Origin: Deltaproteobacteria bacterium
Lineage (GTDB): Bacteria > Desulfobacterota > Desulfobacteria > Desulfobacterales > JAFDCJ01
NCBI GenBank assembly: GCA_019312835.1
Contig: JAFDCJ010000191.1
Location: 1-58,291, forward strand
DNA: 58,291 nucleotides
Reading direction: 5' to 3'
Translations under genes and position numbers: made by a program
Notes under the pieces: model-generated
The model's input: only the letters and a program-made list of their open reading frames with translations
What the model was told of the DNA's origin: nothing
Database searches by the model: none
Shown: one piece after another, positions 36,654 through 46,245 of the stretch
Layout: every line of letters begins with the position of its first letter
How positions within the stretch are numbered: position 1 is the first letter of the stretch

Positions 36654-37709
36654 TTGATATCCGAAATTAAAAAGAACCTAACCAATACCGTTTTGGTCTT
36701 CTGCCCCAACTGGGTCGGTGATGTGGTCATGGCCACACCGGTATTCAAGTGCCTGCGGCAAAACTATCCGGATGCCCGGATCATCGGCCTGATCCGCGGT
36801 TACGCCAGAGGCGTGGTTGAAGATGCCCCCTGGTTTGATCAGCTGATCGAAATGAATGACAAGACGTGGCGCGGTTTTGTCCGGCTGGTTTTTCGGATTC
36901 GACGTCTAAAGGGGCAGATAGCCGTGGTACTGCCCCATACCTTCCGCTCGGCCCTGCTGGCGCGGCTGGGGGGGGCGCGCCGAATTTACGGTTACCGGCG
37001 AAACGGACGATCGACCTTGATCACGGACGGCCCTCGGCCCCTTCGCGACGGCGGCAGGATCAGACCGGTACCGATGGTGGATTATTATCTGGAAATCTGT
37101 CGCCGGCTGCAGCTCACCATCGATCGGGACACCAAACCGCGTCTGTTTATTGCCAGGTCTTTACAGGAGAGGGGCAACCGGCTGCTCGCGCGCTATGGAA
37201 TCGGGCCCGATGACATGGTCATCGGTTTGAATCCGGGTGCCCAATACGGTGCTTCCAAGTGCTGGCCGCCGGAGCATTTCGCCAGACTGGCCGAGTTGCT
37301 GGAGCAGCGCTGGAACTGCCGGCTGTTGCTTTTTATCGGCCCGGGAGAAGAAAGCATCGGGGACGAGATTGTCCAGCTCAGCCGGGCAGCAATTATCAAC
37401 ACCGGGCCCGACCAGGTGGATCTGGCCCTGCTAAAGCCGCTGATTCAACGTTGCCGGCTTTTGGTGACCAATGACACCGGGCCCCGGCATTACGCCGTCG
37501 CCTTTGACATACCGGTGGTGGTTATCATGGGCCCAACGGACCCGCGTTATACCCATGCGAATTTAGAAAAAACCAGGGTCTTGCGACAGGAATTGGACTG
37601 TTCGCCCTGTCATCTCAAAGAATGTCCGCTTGAGCACAGCTGCATGCGCGATATTACACCCCAGGACGTCCTGCAAGCCGCCGAGCAACTCGTCCAGGAG
37701 AAGCCCTAA
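36654..37709 (+). CDS. waaF: Lipopolysaccharide heptosyltransferase II
   Basis: Adds the second heptose to the inner core from ADP-heptose. The 351-residue GT9 protein has VFCPNWVGDVVMATPVF, FRSALLARLGGARRIYGYRR, GLNPGAQYGASKCWPPE and VTNDTGPRHYAVAFDIPVVVIMGPTDPRYT, all hallmarks of WaaF. A C-terminal CSPCHLKECPLEHSC cluster is present. The start is TTG at 36654, with TAAGG 13 nt upstream. Another GT9-like gene starts 3 bp after its stop. Confidence 0.93.
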   Translation: MISEIKKNLTNTVLVFCPNWVGDVVMATPVFKCLRQNYPDARIIGLIRGYARGVVEDAPWFDQLIEMNDKTWRGFVRLVFRIRRLKGQIAVVLPHTFRSALLARLGGARRIYGYRRNGRSTLITDGPRPLRDGGRIRPVPMVDYYLEICRRLQLTIDRDTKPRLFIARSLQERGNRLLARYGIGPDDMVIGLNPGAQYGASKCWPPEHFARLAELLEQRWNCRLLLFIGPGEESIGDEIVQLSRAAIINTGPDQVDLALLKPLIQRCRLLVTNDTGPRHYAVAFDIPVVVIMGPTDPRYTHANLEKTRVLRQELDCSPCHLKECPLEHSCMRDITPQDVLQAAEQLVQEKP

Positions 37710-37712
37710 TTT

Positions 37713-39209
37713 ATGCAATTTTCATTTTACAGAGAAAAATGGTCCGAGATTAAGGCGGGTGCCGATAAAGAGGAAATCAGGCGTCTGTCCAGGCAGATCG
37801 CTCATTCGTTCATGGATGCCTATTTAAAAGATTGCCATTACGAAGAAGATTATATTGATTTGCTCTGTGAAATGACCACTTTTTCAAAAGACAACGACCT
37901 GACCGGCATGGCCGCCCAGGCTCTGTTCAGCATCATTATTGAAAGCCTGTGTGATGATTTTGAAGACTTGCAAACCGAAACGTACAACCGGGTAATGGCA
38001 CAGCTGATTTCCTTTTGCCGGAAACTCCCGTCGGGCCACGACCTGGATCGCCGTCTGAATGATTTTGACATATTGGACCACGAGACCCTGGTTCACAGGA
38101 TCAAGGCCCTTCGCGGGGATGGCCAGCAATTGGTGCGTCAAAAGGACGTTAAAAAAATTCTGCTTTTATCCCGTGTGACAATCGGCGCCGATGTCGCCAT
38201 TACCAGTATCATCATTCAGCGGCTGGCCGCCCTTTTCCCGCAAGCGGAAATTGTGCTCATCGGCGGCAGCAAACTGGATGAGATCTATGGCGGAAACGCG
38301 CGTATACGGTTACAGACGGTGAATTACAACCGCAAAGGGGGGCTGATCGAACGCTTATCCAGCTGGCAGCTGGTACTCAACATTATCAGACAGGAACTGG
38401 TCGCCTGCCCGCTGGAAAATACCATTCTCATCGATCCGGACTCCCGTCTGTCGCAGCTAGGCGTATTGCCCATCATCCCCGATGATCAATATTTCTTTTT
38501 CGACAGCCGTTCGGATATTTCCTTTGCCAGCAACATGTCCATGGCCCAATTAACCAACACCTGGCTGACTCGGGTAACCGGAAAAGATGATTTCCGCTAC
38601 CCCAAAATATGGCCGCGATCATCGAATCTGGAAAAAGCCTCCGGTTTTTGCCGTGATCTGAAGCGCTGCGGCGCCCGCCGGATTATTGCGATAAATTTCG
38701 GTGTCGGCGGCAATAAGCGTAAAAAGGTGGGATGGCAGCTGGAAAAACAACTCCTGTTGTCTTTGCTCCAGGAGCCGGATACGGTAATTGTGCTTGACAA
38801 GGGCTTTGGTGATGACGAGCTTCGCGATTCCAATTTGCTACTCGAAGCTGTAAAAGATGCCGGGTTTGACGCCCGGGAGGCTGCATTCGGTGCGCCCCTC
38901 GGCAGCGGCATCCGCAGCGGCGTCATCGGTATGCAGACCCGCATCGGCGAGATAGCGGCCATCATTGCAAATTGTGATGAGTATATCGGTTACGATTCGG
39001 CCTGTCAGCACATCGCCGCAGCGCTGAGGACTCCCTGTTTGACGATCTTCGCCGGATCCAACAATATGCGTTTCATTCGGCGTTGGAGCGCCTTCAGCCC
39101 GAACAGCTGCCAGATTGTTCACGTCGATACGTTAACTGACCCGACCGCCATCGATGTTGAAGATATCATTACCCGTATCATGAACGAACGCAGGATGAGG
39201 AAGGGGTAA
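37713..39209 (+). CDS. GT9-like glycosyltransferase with a unique N-terminal helical domain
   Basis: The 498-residue protein has a GT9-like part from about residue 146 (KKILLLSRVTIGADVAITS, FPQAEIVLIGG, INFGVGGNKRKKVGW and YIGYDSACQHIAAALRTP near 420-440). The usual DSGxxH donor motif is DSACQH. The first roughly 140 residues are acidic, rich in helices and unlike other GT9 enzymes; I do not recognise them. It starts 3 bp after waaF, so it probably acts on the same core. It could be an active transferase with a changed donor or a regulatory homologue. Confidence 0.65.
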   Translation: MQFSFYREKWSEIKAGADKEEIRRLSRQIAHSFMDAYLKDCHYEEDYIDLLCEMTTFSKDNDLTGMAAQALFSIIIESLCDDFEDLQTETYNRVMAQLISFCRKLPSGHDLDRRLNDFDILDHETLVHRIKALRGDGQQLVRQKDVKKILLLSRVTIGADVAITSIIIQRLAALFPQAEIVLIGGSKLDEIYGGNARIRLQTVNYNRKGGLIERLSSWQLVLNIIRQELVACPLENTILIDPDSRLSQLGVLPIIPDDQYFFFDSRSDISFASNMSMAQLTNTWLTRVTGKDDFRYPKIWPRSSNLEKASGFCRDLKRCGARRIIAINFGVGGNKRKKVGWQLEKQLLLSLLQEPDTVIVLDKGFGDDELRDSNLLLEAVKDAGFDAREAAFGAPLGSGIRSGVIGMQTRIGEIAAIIANCDEYIGYDSACQHIAAALRTPCLTIFAGSNNMRFIRRWSAFSPNSCQIVHVDTLTDPTAIDVEDIITRIMNERRMRKG

Positions 39210-39271
39210 CAAAGAGGCGCATTAGGGATTTATGGAATTCACTCCTGGATTCATGATCCAGGTGTTATTAA

Positions 39272-39377
39272 GCGGGTAGAAGGTTTAAGGTAGAGGGTTG
39301 ACGGTGGCAGGAATTCTATCTATTTTAAATTCTGAATTTTTCATAATCTTCCACCTTAAACCTTACACCTTCTACCC
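39272..39377. repeat. Inverted heptamer-array element E13, GGTAGAA/GGTTTAA type
   Basis: Five units such as GGTAGAA and GGTTTAA (39272-39311) and four inverted ones (39349-39377) surround a core that starts GGAATTCTATC, the same as the core of the GAATGAC-type elements although the arms are unrelated. A separate 7-bp hairpin CCTGGAT/ATCCAGG lies just before it (39244-39262). It occupies the gap between the GT9-like and radical SAM genes. Confidence 0.8.
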
Positions 39378-39457
39378 TATAACAGTTGGTTTATGAGCGA
39401 AGCACATTGTAGCCCAAGCCCATGAACCATGACGGTTGAGTCTATGATCGACAAATT

Positions 39458-40975
39458 ATGAAGATCTTGTTCATATACCCCAACGCCGGCTCCCAGTTAG
39501 GCTTCAACTACGGCATTGCCCACCTGTCGGCTGTGCTCAAAGAAGCCGGGCATGAGGTTGCGCTGTGGCAGCTGTGCGAAGACATCGAGCCGCTGCCATC
39601 GGAAACGCAATTTGTTGAGCGCATCCGTCAGGAAGCCGCCGACATCATTGGTTTTTCGGTTGTCACCAACCAGTGGCCTTTCGCCCGCAAACTGGCTGGG
39701 TGGACACGCAAGGCAACGGATGCGCTGCTGGTTTGCGGCGGTATCCATACCATGGCTGCCGGGGAAGCGGTTTTACAGTCCGGGGCATTTGACTATATTG
39801 TGCGGGGTGAGGCCGAAGAGGCGTTTGCCGAATTTGTCGAAAAAATCAGCAAGCGCCAAAATGTGGCCGAGCTCAAGAATCTGGGCTTCGTGCAGGATGG
39901 TAAAGTCTGCCTGAATCCCTTGAGGCCCTTGCCGGATTTAAAAAAGCTACCGTTTAAAGACTACGAAATTTTTAATTTTCAAAGTATTATCGATGCTAAA
40001 AACGGCTGGGTCGGCCTGATGGCCTCGCGCGGCTGCCCTTTTTCCTGCACTTATTGCTTCAACCACCAGCTGGTTTCCCATTACCGCAAAGATCTCAACT
40101 GCAGCTTCAAAGGTCTGAATTACATCCGTCACTTCGAAATCGATCAAATGATGACGGAAATCGACTATCTGCAGCGGCATTACAACAATATCACCATGTT
40201 CATCCTGGACGACGACCTGTTCACATTTTACCGCCAGTATGTCGAGCAGTTCTGCCAGGCCTACACGGAAATCAGCGCCCTGCCCTTTGTGGTCAATGCC
40301 CATGTGGGTTTTTTCGAAGAGCGCAGGGCCCGATACCTGGCAGATGCCGGGTGCAAAATTGTAAAATTCGGCGTTGAAAGCGGCAGTGAGCGTATTCGCC
40401 GCCAGATACTCCAGCGCCGTATGAAAAATGCATCCATTGTCAGGGCCATCGAAACGGCCCATCAATACGGGCTGCATACCTCGGTATTTTTAATGATCGG
40501 GCTGCCGGCCGAGACCCATGAAGACGTCATGGCCACCATCCGCCTGATGGCCCGGGCCAAACCCGGTCGCTACCGCTGGTCTTTTTTCTTTCCGTTTCCG
40601 GGCACCAAGGCCTATGAGATCAGCGCCGAGGGCAACTACATCGATTTTGAAAAAATGGCTCGCATGGAAAACTTTACCGACGACACCTGTCTTAACTTCG
40701 GCCACGAACACAATCTGTTCCTCAAAAAAGTCGGCCGCATCATGCCCTGGTTCGTAAACGCTTATTCGGATCTGCCGGTGGCGGCGTTTTACCGCCAAAA
40801 AGTTGATGAAATTTTGGCGCTGGACGCAGGGGCGTGGGAACAAAGAGCCCGTCGGATCGAAGAAGAAGATCGCCAGATTTCGGACGAATTTATCGCCCGG
40901 GGCTTAAGCCACTATGCCATCAAATACAATCGGTTCATGGGGGTTATTTCGGACTATTTCACAACCGAAGGTTAG
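39458..40975 (+). CDS. B12-binding-type radical SAM protein in the LPS locus
   Basis: The 505-residue protein has an N-terminal cobalamin-binding-like Rossmann domain (MKILFIYPNAGSQLGFNYGI to about 135) without the DxHxxG cobalamin ligand motif. The radical SAM core carries the 4Fe-4S motif CPFSCTYC (Cys193, Cys197, Cys200), then FILDDDLF, GVESGSERIRRQIL and a C-terminal domain from about 400. Relatives include methyltransferases, cyclases and hopanoid enzymes. Its place behind the heptosyltransferases suggests modification of a core sugar or of lipid A, but the substrate is unknown. It converges with lpxK 17 bp away. Confidence 0.85.
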   Translation: MKILFIYPNAGSQLGFNYGIAHLSAVLKEAGHEVALWQLCEDIEPLPSETQFVERIRQEAADIIGFSVVTNQWPFARKLAGWTRKATDALLVCGGIHTMAAGEAVLQSGAFDYIVRGEAEEAFAEFVEKISKRQNVAELKNLGFVQDGKVCLNPLRPLPDLKKLPFKDYEIFNFQSIIDAKNGWVGLMASRGCPFSCTYCFNHQLVSHYRKDLNCSFKGLNYIRHFEIDQMMTEIDYLQRHYNNITMFILDDDLFTFYRQYVEQFCQAYTEISALPFVVNAHVGFFEERRARYLADAGCKIVKFGVESGSERIRRQILQRRMKNASIVRAIETAHQYGLHTSVFLMIGLPAETHEDVMATIRLMARAKPGRYRWSFFFPFPGTKAYEISAEGNYIDFEKMARMENFTDDTCLNFGHEHNLFLKKVGRIMPWFVNAYSDLPVAAFYRQKVDEILALDAGAWEQRARRIEEEDRQISDEFIARGLSHYAIKYNRFMGVISDYFTTEG

Positions 40976-40992
40976 AATTGGTCAGATATAGA

Positions 40993-42144
40993 TCACGGTG
41001 AAAGCCGACTCCGGATAAACGACATAAAATCCGGGCCATCCCCGCTAAACATGATCCTCACGCCCGCTACTATTAGGTCCATTCCGAGCGCCTGTTGATG
41101 GGCCATCCGGGCATGATCCTTTTCCGTGGTGATAAGACAGTTTGCACCGGCGGCCTGAGCGGTTTGGACAATTTCTTCCAGATCACCCCGACTATAGGGG
41201 TGATGATCTGAAAATTCCTTAAAGCCCGCCGTCTTGAATCCGGCTTTTTCGACCGTCCGCCTGAAATCAGCGTTACGCGCAATGCCTGAAAAGCCATAGA
41301 CCTTCTGCTGTTTGAGGTCATCCATCTGATGGGGAGATAAAAAATCGTCGCTGGTCTTCGAAAGGGTTTGCGACCGGCTTTTAACCGCATAAAAGTAAGG
41401 CTCATGACATGACCTAAAAACCGGGATCCGTGAAACGATTGATTTTATTGCCGCCGTGTTGGCGGACGCCGCATCACTGGTGACGTCCTGGGACCGGGTC
41501 AAAATGCAGGCGCTGGCCCGCGCTAAAGCGGCAGCCGGCTCCCTTAAGCCCCCCCGCGGCAACAGATGCGTATTGCCAAAAGGTCGGGCACAATCAAGAA
41601 GAACCAGGTCTATATCCCGTTTGAGCTTCAGATGCTGAAAGGCATCATCTAGCACAATGACATCGGGCTTAAATTTGTCGATGGCCGTTCGACCGGCTTC
41701 ATACCGATTTTTACCGACAACAACCGGTACATCTCTCAGGCGGCTGGCGATCAGAAACGGTTCATCGCCGGCCTGCTCTGAATTCATCAGCAGGTGCTTG
41801 CCGTCACTGACAAGGCCGCCCGCTCTTTCAGCATCACCCTTGTAACCTCGGCTGATAACCGCAACGCGAAGCCCTTCCTGCTTCAGCTCGGAGGCCAGAT
41901 AAATCGTCATGGGGGTTTTACCGGTACCCCCCACGGTAATATTTCCCACCGAGATGACGGAGCACGGCAGTTCTTGGGTCGACAACAGATTGTGCCGGTA
42001 GCAGTTTGCTCTGATTTTTTGGGCGGTGCCATATATCGCCGCGGCCGCCGCCAGCATAGACCGCAGCGGTGACGGGGGAATTATTTCCTCGCTGTTGATG
42101 ATCGACTCGATCTTTTTTTGAAGCGTCGGCATTCTAATCGGCAT
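40993..42144 (-). CDS. lpxK: Tetraacyldisaccharide 4'-kinase
   Basis: Phosphorylates the lipid A disaccharide at the 4' position, using ATP at the inner membrane. The 383-residue protein has an N-terminal amphipathic or membrane part, the P-loop ISVGNITVGGTGKTP (64-78), DVIVLDDAFQHLKLKRDIDLVLLD, and the late CLITTEKDHARM. It is the last gene of the minus-strand envelope cluster and overlaps lptG by 11 bp. Length is slightly longer than the usual 320-350. Confidence 0.94.
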   Translation of the reverse strand: MPIRMPTLQKKIESIINSEEIIPPSPLRSMLAAAAAIYGTAQKIRANCYRHNLLSTQELPCSVISVGNITVGGTGKTPMTIYLASELKQEGLRVAVISRGYKGDAERAGGLVSDGKHLLMNSEQAGDEPFLIASRLRDVPVVVGKNRYEAGRTAIDKFKPDVIVLDDAFQHLKLKRDIDLVLLDCARPFGNTHLLPRGGLREPAAALARASACILTRSQDVTSDAASANTAAIKSIVSRIPVFRSCHEPYFYAVKSRSQTLSKTSDDFLSPHQMDDLKQQKVYGFSGIARNADFRRTVEKAGFKTAGFKEFSDHHPYSRGDLEEIVQTAQAAGANCLITTEKDHARMAHQQALGMDLIVAGVRIMFSGDGPDFMSFIRSRLSP

Positions 42145-43207
42145 TTAAGAAGTTAACCACCGCCAAACAGGTAAAAATAAAATTTGCGGTCCAGGCCGCA
42201 ATAAACGGCGGCAACACGCCCCCATATCCAAGCGAAGTACAAAAACCCTGGGCAATCCAGTACAGAAACACGGCCACCATGCCAAACATAACATTCAGTG
42301 CCAGCCCCTCCCTGGTGGTTTTTCTGAGGGTCACACTGACGCCGATAATACAGACAATGATACAGGCCAGCGGCAGCGCAAATTTAGCCTGCAAATCGAC
42401 CCGGTATGGGGTGGCGTCATAGCCCTCGCCTTCAACGTCCTGGATATAACGATAAAGCTCTTTGAAGCTCATTTCTTCCGACTTTTTTGCAGCCCGCTTC
42501 AAATCTTCCGGGGACAGGTCAATGCGCTCAGCCTGCTCATCTGCAAAGCTGACCGAATATGCGCCGCTTTGTCCATCCAATTTCTGTTCCATAACGTCAT
42601 AAAATACCCACTGGTTGTTCTGAAACTTTCCCCTGGCCGCATCAACCCGGCGGACGAGCCTGAACTGCCGGTCGAAATGGTTGAGGGTGATGCCCGCCAG
42701 GGATTGATCCTGGGGGTTAAAATAGGAGATAAAGGCAATGGAGCGATGACCTTTGATCCAGATATTTTTCCGTTCGGCGGTCACCGTCAATCCTTTTACT
42801 TCAACGCGCCAGATCTCATTGGCTTTGCTGATGGTCAACGGCACGACGACCTCGGCCAAGATAAAGTAGAGGGCCGTAAAGACGATCCCGAGGACCAGGA
42901 TCGGTTTCAAGAAATGATACACACTCATGCCGCCGCTTTTCAAGGCAATGATCTCATTATTTTTATTCATCAGGCCGAAGGTGATCAGGACCGCCAGCAG
43001 AATGCCGACGGGTGTGATTTGAACAACGATCAGCGGCAGTTTCAATTGAAAATACTCCAGAATCCGCGCGGTCGACAGACCGGCTTCCATGAAGCGGTCA
43101 ATATTTTCGAAAAAATCAATGGCCAGGTATAGAACAACGGCGGAGAACAGTACGATCCCGAAATATTTTATAATTTCTTTTATGAGGTAGCGGTCGAGAA
43201 TGGTCAT
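42134..43207 (-). CDS. lptG: LPS export permease, LptF/LptG (YjgP/YjgQ) family
   Basis: Membrane half of the ABC transporter that pulls LPS from the inner membrane toward the Lpt bridge. The 357-residue protein has three N-terminal helices, a periplasmic jellyroll domain (about 130-260) and three C-terminal helices, with the start MTILDRYLIKEIIKYFGIVL typical of LptG. Only one LptF/G homologue is in the window; its partner and lptB are elsewhere. The LptG rather than LptF assignment is tentative. Confidence 0.88.
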   Translation of the reverse strand: MTILDRYLIKEIIKYFGIVLFSAVVLYLAIDFFENIDRFMEAGLSTARILEYFQLKLPLIVVQITPVGILLAVLITFGLMNKNNEIIALKSGGMSVYHFLKPILVLGIVFTALYFILAEVVVPLTISKANEIWRVEVKGLTVTAERKNIWIKGHRSIAFISYFNPQDQSLAGITLNHFDRQFRLVRRVDAARGKFQNNQWVFYDVMEQKLDGQSGAYSVSFADEQAERIDLSPEDLKRAAKKSEEMSFKELYRYIQDVEGEGYDATPYRVDLQAKFALPLACIIVCIIGVSVTLRKTTREGLALNVMFGMVAVFLYWIAQGFCTSLGYGGVLPPFIAAWTANFIFTCLAVVNFLNAD

Positions 43208-43289
43208 GCGATCGGTCTGTATCCCGGATAAAATCTACAGGGTTTGTCTGGGCTTTTTTAACTTATCGTTGGATACAACTCTATTGACT

Positions 43290-45032
43290 CTAGGCGAACT
43301 GCATCTGATACAACTTATAATATTCCTGCCGCCGGTCCAGAAGGTCGTCATGTCGCCCCTCTTCCACGATCCGGCCGTCGACGATAACAATGATGCGATC
43401 GGCATTTCCGATCGTGCTGAGTCGATGGGCAATGACGAAGGTGGTTCGGCCCTTCATCAGGTTTCCAAGTGCTTTTTGCACCAGAATCTCGGACTCGGAG
43501 TCCAGAGAGGATGTGGCTTCGTCAAGAATCAATATGGGGGCATCTTTTAATAATGCCCTGGCAATGCAGATGCGCTGACGCTGGCCTCCGGAAAGCCTTC
43601 CGCCCAATTCGCCAATCGAGGTGTTAAACCCCTCGGGAAAGCCTTTTATAAAGTCATAGGCATACGCCGCTTTGGCGGCCGCTTCGATCTGCTGCTCGGA
43701 TGCTGTCAGCATACCGTAGGCAATGTTGTTGCGGATGGAGTCATTAAACAAAATGGGCTCCTGGGTGACCATGGCAATCCGGGCGCGCAGCGCTTCAATG
43801 GCAACCTGCCGGATGTCAACCTCGTCAAGCAAAATCCTGCCCTCGGTGGGATCATAAAACCGTGGGATCAGATTGACCAGTGAAGTCTTGCCCCCGCCAC
43901 TCACGCCGACCAGCGCAATGATCTCACCCACCTCGGCCTTGAGATTGATATTCTTAAGCACCAGATCCCGGTCATACTTAAAGGATACATTTTCAAAGGT
44001 TATACGATGCGAGCCGGGCCGGATCTCGACAGGGGTGTCCGTTTCGATGAGGTCGGACTTTTGTTCGAGAATGTCATAAATCCGCTCGATGGCAGCCATC
44101 CCGCGTTGAATCGCATTGTTTAAGCGACTAATTTTTTTTAGGGGCTGGTACATTAGACCAACGGCTGTGAGAAACGACATGAACGCACCGAAAGAATAGG
44201 TTCCGGCTATAACCTGCCGACCGCCGTACCATATGATAAAGCCGATTCCGAGTCCCCCTAGTAATTCCATCAGGGGTGAGGACATTTCCCTGACTCTGTT
44301 TTCTTTCATCTCCAATCGGAATATGCCACGGGACTTTTGCGCAAATCGTTTTTTCTCGTGCTCCTCCATACAGAAGGCTTTAACAATCTTGGTTCCGGTA
44401 AACGCCTCATGCAAAAAAGCGTTAATATCGGCCCAGGCTTCCTGAACACCCAGGCGTACCCGCCGAATTTTTCGTCCAAAATAATAAAGCGGATAACCGG
44501 CGATCGGGAAAACAATAAATGTGAAGACCGCCAGTTTGGGAATAAGGAAAAAGGTCACGGCTATCAGCCCGATGATGGAAAATCCATCCCTGATGGATCC
44601 GGTTATGGCAGAGGTAAACATGGCACTGACAATGGCAACATCATTGGTAATGCGGGACATGAGATCACCGGTCTTGTTGCGCTGAAAAAAGGCCAGTGGA
44701 AGATCCTGGATGTGATTATACAGGCGATTTCTCAGGCGTCGGATGACTTCTTGACCGACATAACTCAACAGGTAGCCCGATCCGTAAGCCGCCAGCCCTT
44801 TGATGGCGAACACTGCGATAATCGCCGCGGGAATCAAAACCAGCATGTGCATGTTTTTTTGTTCAAAGATCTGTTCGACGGCCGGTTTGACCAGATAAGC
44901 CGTGGCGGCCGTCATGGCCCCTACCATCGCAGAACATACCGCTGATGCCAGCAACCTGAGCCAGCTGTCTTTGATCACAGACAGCATTTCTTTTTGACGG
45001 TGGGTTAGTTGAGGTGATTTGAAAAGTTTCAT
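43290..45032 (-). CDS. msbA: Lipid A export ABC transporter MsbA
   Basis: Flips lipid A-core across the inner membrane. The 580-residue half transporter has six membrane helices (about 25-300) and a nucleotide-binding domain with Walker A GVSGGGKT (376-383), signature LSGGQ (480-484) and Walker B LILDEA (501-506). It lies between lpxB and lptG in the envelope cluster. Length and context fit MsbA and not a peptide exporter. Confidence 0.95.
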   Translation of the reverse strand: MKLFKSPQLTHRQKEMLSVIKDSWLRLLASAVCSAMVGAMTAATAYLVKPAVEQIFEQKNMHMLVLIPAAIIAVFAIKGLAAYGSGYLLSYVGQEVIRRLRNRLYNHIQDLPLAFFQRNKTGDLMSRITNDVAIVSAMFTSAITGSIRDGFSIIGLIAVTFFLIPKLAVFTFIVFPIAGYPLYYFGRKIRRVRLGVQEAWADINAFLHEAFTGTKIVKAFCMEEHEKKRFAQKSRGIFRLEMKENRVREMSSPLMELLGGLGIGFIIWYGGRQVIAGTYSFGAFMSFLTAVGLMYQPLKKISRLNNAIQRGMAAIERIYDILEQKSDLIETDTPVEIRPGSHRITFENVSFKYDRDLVLKNINLKAEVGEIIALVGVSGGGKTSLVNLIPRFYDPTEGRILLDEVDIRQVAIEALRARIAMVTQEPILFNDSIRNNIAYGMLTASEQQIEAAAKAAYAYDFIKGFPEGFNTSIGELGGRLSGGQRQRICIARALLKDAPILILDEATSSLDSESEILVQKALGNLMKGRTTFVIAHRLSTIGNADRIIVIVDGRIVEEGRHDDLLDRRQEYYKLYQMQFA

Positions 45033-45078
45033 TTTTTGTAAGCGCCTGGCGCATTAAACCGGGCTGGATTCTGATTTG

Positions 45079-46224
45079 TTAGCTGCCGAGCATTTCCAGG
45101 GCCAGCCCCGCCACCCGGTCCGATGCACCCCCACCCCCGAGCACATCGCGCAAGGCAAGTAACTGCTGTTTGAGTTGATGTAAGTGATGTCTGTCGGTCA
45201 GCATGGTTTCCACCGCCGAAGCGATATTTTCGGCACTGGCTGCGCCTTGCACGAACTCGGGTACGAGTTCCCGCCCGGCTACCAGATTGACCAGACCGAT
45301 GTGGGAAACGCGAACCAGGACCCGGCCCAGCAGAAAGCTGATCGGCGACACTTTGTACATAATTACCATCGGCGCGCCGTGAATAGCGGCCTGCAGCGTT
45401 ACGGTTCCGGAGGCGGCAACAACCAAATCACTGCGCTTGAATACGGTCTCAACTCCATCGGAAACGATTTCGACCGCCATCCGACTCGGATGCCCGGCAA
45501 TGATCATGTCAATCTGTTCGCGTGCCACCGAAGGGGCATGGGATACCAGAAATGTAACCTGCTTTAGCCTGTCCTTCAAAATACGGGCGGAATCCAGCAT
45601 AATCGAAAGATGCCGTGTAATTTCCGTATCTCGGGAGCCCGGCATCAGACCGATGGTGACCGGTCCCTCGCCACCGCCGGCCAAAACCTGATCCGCTGGG
45701 GGCAGAGGACTGTCAAGCAGCGGATGTCCGACGAAAGTCGCTTTCACATCGTTCTCGGCGTAAAACTGCTCCTCAAAGGGCAGGATGACTGCCATGCAAT
45801 CAACGCATCTGGCAATTTGCCTGACGCGTCCCCGGCGCCAGGCCCATATCTGCGGGCTGATATAGTACAGAACGGGGATGCCTAATTTTTTAGCCGCAGC
45901 GGCAATGTGCAGGTTAAAATCAGGAAAGTCAATCAGGATGAGAAGATCGGGTTTAAGGCTGTTCAGGAGCCTTTTCATGGTGCGCATGCCTTTTAAGATA
46001 GCGGGCAGCTTCGCGAAGACTTCGGTGATGCCAACCACCGTCAATTCGGAGGCATCCATGAGGATGCGAACACCAGCCTGCTTCATGGCGGGGCCGCCAA
46101 TTCCGCAAAAAAACAATGCCGGATTCTTTTTTTGCATGGCTGTAATCAGTTTGGCCCCATGCTGGTCGCCGGATGCCTCGCCGGCTATAATCGCTACACA
46201 GGCTTGATGGTTGGCAGGAATCAT
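45079..46224 (-). CDS. lpxB: Lipid-A-disaccharide synthase
   Basis: Joins UDP-diacylglucosamine and lipid X to the lipid A disaccharide (GT19). The 381-residue protein shows ACVAIIAGEASGDQHGA at the start, FCGIGGPAMKQAG, IDFPDFNLHIAAAAKKLGIPVLYYISPQIWAW, and PMVIMYKVSPISFLLGR near the C-terminus. It follows the Gfo/Idh gene by 21 bp. Length matches the family. Confidence 0.97.
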   Translation of the reverse strand: MIPANHQACVAIIAGEASGDQHGAKLITAMQKKNPALFFCGIGGPAMKQAGVRILMDASELTVVGITEVFAKLPAILKGMRTMKRLLNSLKPDLLILIDFPDFNLHIAAAAKKLGIPVLYYISPQIWAWRRGRVRQIARCVDCMAVILPFEEQFYAENDVKATFVGHPLLDSPLPPADQVLAGGGEGPVTIGLMPGSRDTEITRHLSIMLDSARILKDRLKQVTFLVSHAPSVAREQIDMIIAGHPSRMAVEIVSDGVETVFKRSDLVVAASGTVTLQAAIHGAPMVIMYKVSPISFLLGRVLVRVSHIGLVNLVAGRELVPEFVQGAASAENIASAVETMLTDRHHLHQLKQQLLALRDVLGGGGASDRVAGLALEMLGS

Positions 46225-46245
46225 AGATCCTTACTTCCGGTGGAC

